A DNA stretch of 9,627 bases. It comes from an uncultured Clostridia bacterium (GTDB lineage: Bacteria > Bacillota > Clostridia > UBA1381). Below are positions 7,432-9,627 of the stretch, piece after piece. The stretch is from positions 1 to 9,627 of the forward strand of contig CAJONM010000043.1 of NCBI GenBank assembly GCA_905235885.1. The letters are read 5' to 3'. The first letter of the stretch is position 1. Each line of letters opens with the position of its first letter. The notes under the pieces were generated by a model. The model had not been told where the DNA came from. It did no database searches and was given only the letters and a program-made list of their open reading frames with translations. A program made the translations under genes and the position numbers.

Positions 7432-7461
7432 TCACGAGCGAAAACACTTGTGATCATTTTT
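7432..7461 (+). terminator. Probable intrinsic terminator after ysxC
   Basis: TCACGAG (7432-7438) pairs with CTTGTGA (7447-7453) as a 7-bp stem with one G-U pair and an 8-nt loop. Three bases later comes a run of five T. The stem is short and the T-run slightly offset, so termination may be partial. A second small inverted repeat, GACAA-aa-TTGTC (7422-7433), overlaps its left arm. Confidence 0.5.
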
Positions 7462-7509
7462 ATCAGTATCGTTAAGTTTTCTCGGATTTTTTGGAGATCT
7501 TATTTTGCT

Positions 7510-7538
7510 GTCATAAAATCATAGCTGTCTCATATATT
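7510..7538 (+). promoter_or_regulatory. Sigma-E-like sporulation promoter for sipL
   Basis: GTCATAAA (7510-7517) resembles the sigma-E -35 (gtmATAtw), and CATATATT (7531-7538) matches the CATACAnT -10 at all but one defined position, with a 13-bp spacer. No good sigma-A pair is present: the overlapping TATTAT at 7535-7540 lacks a -35 at 17 bp. Mother-cell sigma-E control fits the SipL role. Sigma-E motifs are short, so this rests on motif plus context. Confidence 0.5.
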
Positions 7539-7571
7539 ATACCAAACCGTATTTGAATAAGGAGGAATAGT

Positions 7572-9101
7572 ATGGAGATAGAGAAAACTGTCGTAAGCCT
7601 GTGCGAGACTGTCGCGAAGGGGTCGACGCAGGCTATGACCGACGGCGATGTTATTGTTCCGGATACGAAGCCGGATATATTGAAGGTGCTTCAGGTGGAC
7701 GCGGAGGCGAGCATTACAGATAAATATATCGAAAACAATCGTCTTATTATAAGCGGTAAGGTATACTATAAGGTCTTGTATGTCCCCGATAAGGAAAACG
7801 AGCGCATAAAAAGCATTCTTACGACGATGGATTTCCGTCAGGCGGCAGACAGCGGCGGTGCCGCGCCCGATGATGGGATCATGGCGAGCGCGACGGTGCA
7901 GAGAGTTGAATTTAATGCCGTTAATTCAAGAAAGCTGCGGCTGAGGGCGATAATACATATCGATTATGAAATATGCCGGGCAAAGGAAACGGAAATATGT
8001 GTCGGGATCGACAGCGATGATGCGGAATGCGTGACGGAAAACATGGAATTTGAAAATCTTACCGATGTTTCCTCGCACGCATTTACCGTAAAGGAGCGTA
8101 TAGAGATCCCGTCCGGACAAAATGCCATAGGGGAGATATTAAAAACAGATGTAAGAATATCCGATACCGAGCATAAGACCGTTATGGGAAAGATCATAGT
8201 CAAGGGAAGCGTTGGCATATGTATACTCTATACAGACGATGAGGGCGAAATAAAGTTTACGGAGGCGGATATACCGTTTACCGAGGTGCTTGACGCTGAG
8301 GGCGTCGGTGAGGACACGATATGCGATATAGACTACAATGTACTGAATGTTATGTGCGAGGCGGAGCCGGACAGTGACGGCGATATGCGTATAGCCAGGG
8401 TAGATACGGATATATCCGCAGATGTGCGCGGAACGGATATTGTAAATACAGAGATACTGTCCGATTGCTTCATTCCGTATTGCGACACGCGCTGCCAAAC
8501 GGAAACGGTAGATTTTGTTTCTACGGTATATCGTCCGTATTCGCAAAACACGATACGGGAGATCATCGAGTTCCCGTCCAACGCGCCGTCGGTAGGCGGA
8601 GTGTACAATGTAATGACAAATGCGTCTGTTTCAAAATCGGAGCTGCGCCGCGATAAGCTTATATGCGAGGGGAATATAGAGGCATATATACTATATCTTA
8701 CCGACTCGGCAGAAAATCCGATATACAGCGTTAAAAAGGACATACCCTTTTCGTATATGATTGAATGCGAAAATACGGACGGAACGGAAAACGCGGAAAT
8801 AAAAGCCGTTGTAAACCATGTAAGCTATAACCTCAATTCATCCGGCGATCTGGAGCTGAGATGCGTTCTGTCGATCGAGGGCAGACTGCTGAAGAATAAA
8901 ACTCTCACACGCATTACGGATGTATCGGCACAGGAGCGACCGTCGCGCCGTGGCATAGTAATATATTTTGCCAAGGACGGCGATACGATATGGGATATAG
9001 CAAAGCATTATTCCGTGCCGCAGGAGAGGATCATAAAATATAACGATACCGACATAGGCGATATCGCCGCAGGATCAAAACTGTTTATTCCTACAATATA
9101 A
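7572..9101 (+). CDS. sipL: SipL-type spore morphogenesis protein (SPOCS/DUF3794 repeats plus LysM)
   Basis: A 509-residue soluble protein with no signal peptide. Three related beta-rich SPOCS (DUF3794) segments can be followed by eye at about residues 30-135, 176-285 and 331-435. The last two open with matching IEIPS and IEFPS stretches and contain a KIIVKGSVGICILY / KLICEGNIEAYILY-type strand pair. A LysM domain closes the protein at about 463-508 (DGDTIWDIAKHYSVPQERI...LFIPTI). This architecture and length match SipL of Clostridioides difficile, where the LysM domain binds SpoIVA and anchors the spore coat to the forespore in the mother cell. The ATG has GGAGG 6 nt upstream. It stands alone between two terminators with a sigma-E-like promoter. 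Other DUF3794 proteins of unknown role exist in Clostridia, so orthology should be confirmed, but the LysM fusion favours SipL. Confidence 0.85.
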   Translation: MEIEKTVVSLCETVAKGSTQAMTDGDVIVPDTKPDILKVLQVDAEASITDKYIENNRLIISGKVYYKVLYVPDKENERIKSILTTMDFRQAADSGGAAPDDGIMASATVQRVEFNAVNSRKLRLRAIIHIDYEICRAKETEICVGIDSDDAECVTENMEFENLTDVSSHAFTVKERIEIPSGQNAIGEILKTDVRISDTEHKTVMGKIIVKGSVGICILYTDDEGEIKFTEADIPFTEVLDAEGVGEDTICDIDYNVLNVMCEAEPDSDGDMRIARVDTDISADVRGTDIVNTEILSDCFIPYCDTRCQTETVDFVSTVYRPYSQNTIREIIEFPSNAPSVGGVYNVMTNASVSKSELRRDKLICEGNIEAYILYLTDSAENPIYSVKKDIPFSYMIECENTDGTENAEIKAVVNHVSYNLNSSGDLELRCVLSIEGRLLKNKTLTRITDVSAQERPSRRGIVIYFAKDGDTIWDIAKHYSVPQERIIKYNDTDIGDIAAGSKLFIPTI

Positions 9102-9105
9102 ATAA

Positions 9106-9136
9106 ATGGGGCTGCCGTTTCCGTATGCAGCCCCAT
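9106..9136 (+). terminator. Stem-loop terminator after sipL
   Basis: A perfect 10-bp inverted repeat, ATGGGGCTGC (9106-9115) and GCAGCCCCAT (9127-9136), with an 11-nt loop starts 4 nt after the sipL stop. The stem is GC-rich and strong. The following sequence is AAAATTGTATTATT, so the T-tract is broken. It is most likely a terminator, possibly with a role in 3' end protection. Confidence 0.7.
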
Positions 9137-9191
9137 AAAATTGTATTATTACCAATAAATTCATTATTTCCCGTGTTATTTTATGCTATTC

Positions 9192-9226
9192 GACAAATTT
9201 GAATAAACTATAGACAAGTTCGAATA
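9192..9226. repeat. Imperfect 14-bp direct repeat, 21-bp phased, at the oxidoreductase promoter
   Basis: GACAAATTTGAATA (9192-9205) and GACAAGTTCGAATA (9213-9226) agree at 12 of 14 positions and lie 21 bp apart, two turns of the helix. The second copy overlaps the -35 and spacer of the first promoter. This is a typical layout for a regulator bound on one DNA face. It does not fit the Rex consensus (TTGT...ACAA palindrome), and I cannot name the factor. Confidence 0.5.
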
Positions 9227-9239
9227 TTTGTGTTATAAT
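9211..9239 (+). promoter_or_regulatory. Sigma-A promoter P1 for the oxidoreductase gene
   Basis: TAGACA (9211-9216, five of six to consensus) and a perfect TATAAT (9234-9239) are separated by 17 bp. Transcription would start near 9246, giving a leader of about 60 nt. The upstream phased repeat overlaps the -35, so this promoter is likely controlled. Confidence 0.75.
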
Positions 9240-9254
9240 ATATTGGTGGTTCGA

Positions 9255-9283
9255 TTGATAAAAATATAACATACTTTTATTAT
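9255..9283 (+). promoter_or_regulatory. Possible second promoter P2 for the oxidoreductase gene
   Basis: TTGATA (9255-9260) and TATTAT (9278-9283), each five of six to consensus, are separated by 17 bp. Its start near 9290 would fall almost on the ribosome binding site (GGGAGG, 9293-9298), leaving a very short leader, which makes P2 less certain than P1. The region is AT-rich. Confidence 0.35.
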
Positions 9284-9305
9284 ACTAATACAGGGAGGTA
9301 ACGCA

Positions 9306-9627
9306 ATGGCTGAACAGAAAAAAGCAGTTCCGTTTTCAGGAACCAAGGAACAGGAAGAAGCGTTAAGAAAGGTAATTGATGAGCTTAAAGACGAGCAAGG
9401 CGCGCTCATGCCGATCATGCAGAAGGCTCAGGAGATCTACGGGTATCTGCCTATAGAGGTGCAGAAAATAATATCCGACTGCATGGGCATCCCGATCGAG
9501 AAGATCTATGGCGTTGCTACATTCTACTCGCAGTTCGCTCTTTATCCGAAGGGCAAGTATCAGATCTCGGTCTGCCTGGGAACTGCTTGCTATGTAAAGG
9601 GATCGGGCGATATATACGACGCGCTTA
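9306..9627 (+). CDS. NuoE/HndA-type [2Fe-2S] oxidoreductase subunit, 5' part
   Basis: First 107 codons of a thioredoxin-like [2Fe-2S] protein of the 24-kDa NuoE family; the 3' end lies outside the window. After a short charged N-terminus comes the helical part LRKVIDELKDEQGALMPIMQKAQEIYGYLP, then MGIPIEKIYGVATFYSQF, a family signature. The first two cluster ligands, Cys90 and Cys95, are in CLGTAC; the second Cys pair would follow downstream. In anaerobic Clostridia such subunits usually belong to electron-bifurcating or NAD(P)-linked [FeFe] hydrogenases (HydC/HndA) or related NADH:ferredoxin-type complexes, passing electrons to the flavin subunit. Which complex applies cannot be told without the next genes. 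The ATG has GGGAGG with 7 nt spacing and two candidate promoters upstream. Confidence 0.9.
   Translation, partial: MAEQKKAVPFSGTKEQEEALRKVIDELKDEQGALMPIMQKAQEIYGYLPIEVQKIISDCMGIPIEKIYGVATFYSQFALYPKGKYQISVCLGTACYVKGSGDIYDAL

Noticed and set aside
9180..9245. Rex operator upstream of the oxidoreductase gene
   Set aside because: No TTGTTAA-n4-TTAACAA-like palindrome; only the short ACAAAT/ATTTGT inverted pair, too far apart (27 bp between arms).

Overview
The window looks like chromosomal DNA from an anaerobic, endospore-forming member of the Clostridia (Bacillota). The evidence is strong AGGAGG-type ribosome binding sites, frequent ATA and AGA codons at a moderate G+C content (judged by eye, not computed), the Firmicute-typical lon-ysxC pair, a SipL-type spore morphogenesis gene with SPOCS repeats and a LysM domain, a CodY-like box before leucine genes, and the start of a NuoE/HndA-type [2Fe-2S] oxidoreductase subunit. 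No species can be named from the sequence alone.

Layout. Positions 1-1391 on the minus strand hold a two-gene unit: a membrane-anchored YkuE-like metallophosphoesterase followed by a NodB-type polysaccharide deacetylase cut off by the window edge. Positions 1392-1616 are a divergent control region with a promoter facing each way and a near-perfect CodY box between them. Positions 1617-7422 on the plus strand form a compact run, leuC-leuD-leuB-lon-ysxC, with gaps from -1 to 17 nt and no visible internal terminator. It ends at a probable terminator around 7432-7461. Positions 7572-9101 hold a monocistronic sipL with a sigma-E-like promoter and a 10-bp stem-loop behind it. Positions 9102-9305 hold that stem-loop, a 21-bp-phased direct repeat and two sigma-A-type promoters. 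These drive the oxidoreductase gene that starts at 9306 and leaves the window.

How the genes work together. LeuC and LeuD form the isopropylmalate isomerase and LeuB oxidises its product, giving the last two dedicated enzymatic steps before transamination to leucine; leuA is not present here. Lon (quality-control protease) and YsxC (GTPase for 50S ribosome assembly) are housekeeping genes apparently transcribed behind the leucine genes. SipL acts in the mother cell during sporulation. The deacetylase/phosphoesterase pair probably acts at the cell envelope.

Most of the window is ordinary core genome. The points worth a second look are regulatory: the CodY box, a 17/19 match to the phage T7 promoter directly upstream of leuC, the leu-lon-ysxC linkage, the sigma-E-like promoter of sipL, and the phased repeat at the oxidoreductase promoter. 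I found no convincing novel defence, mobile or biosynthetic system, no tRNA or rRNA gene, and no CRISPR array.
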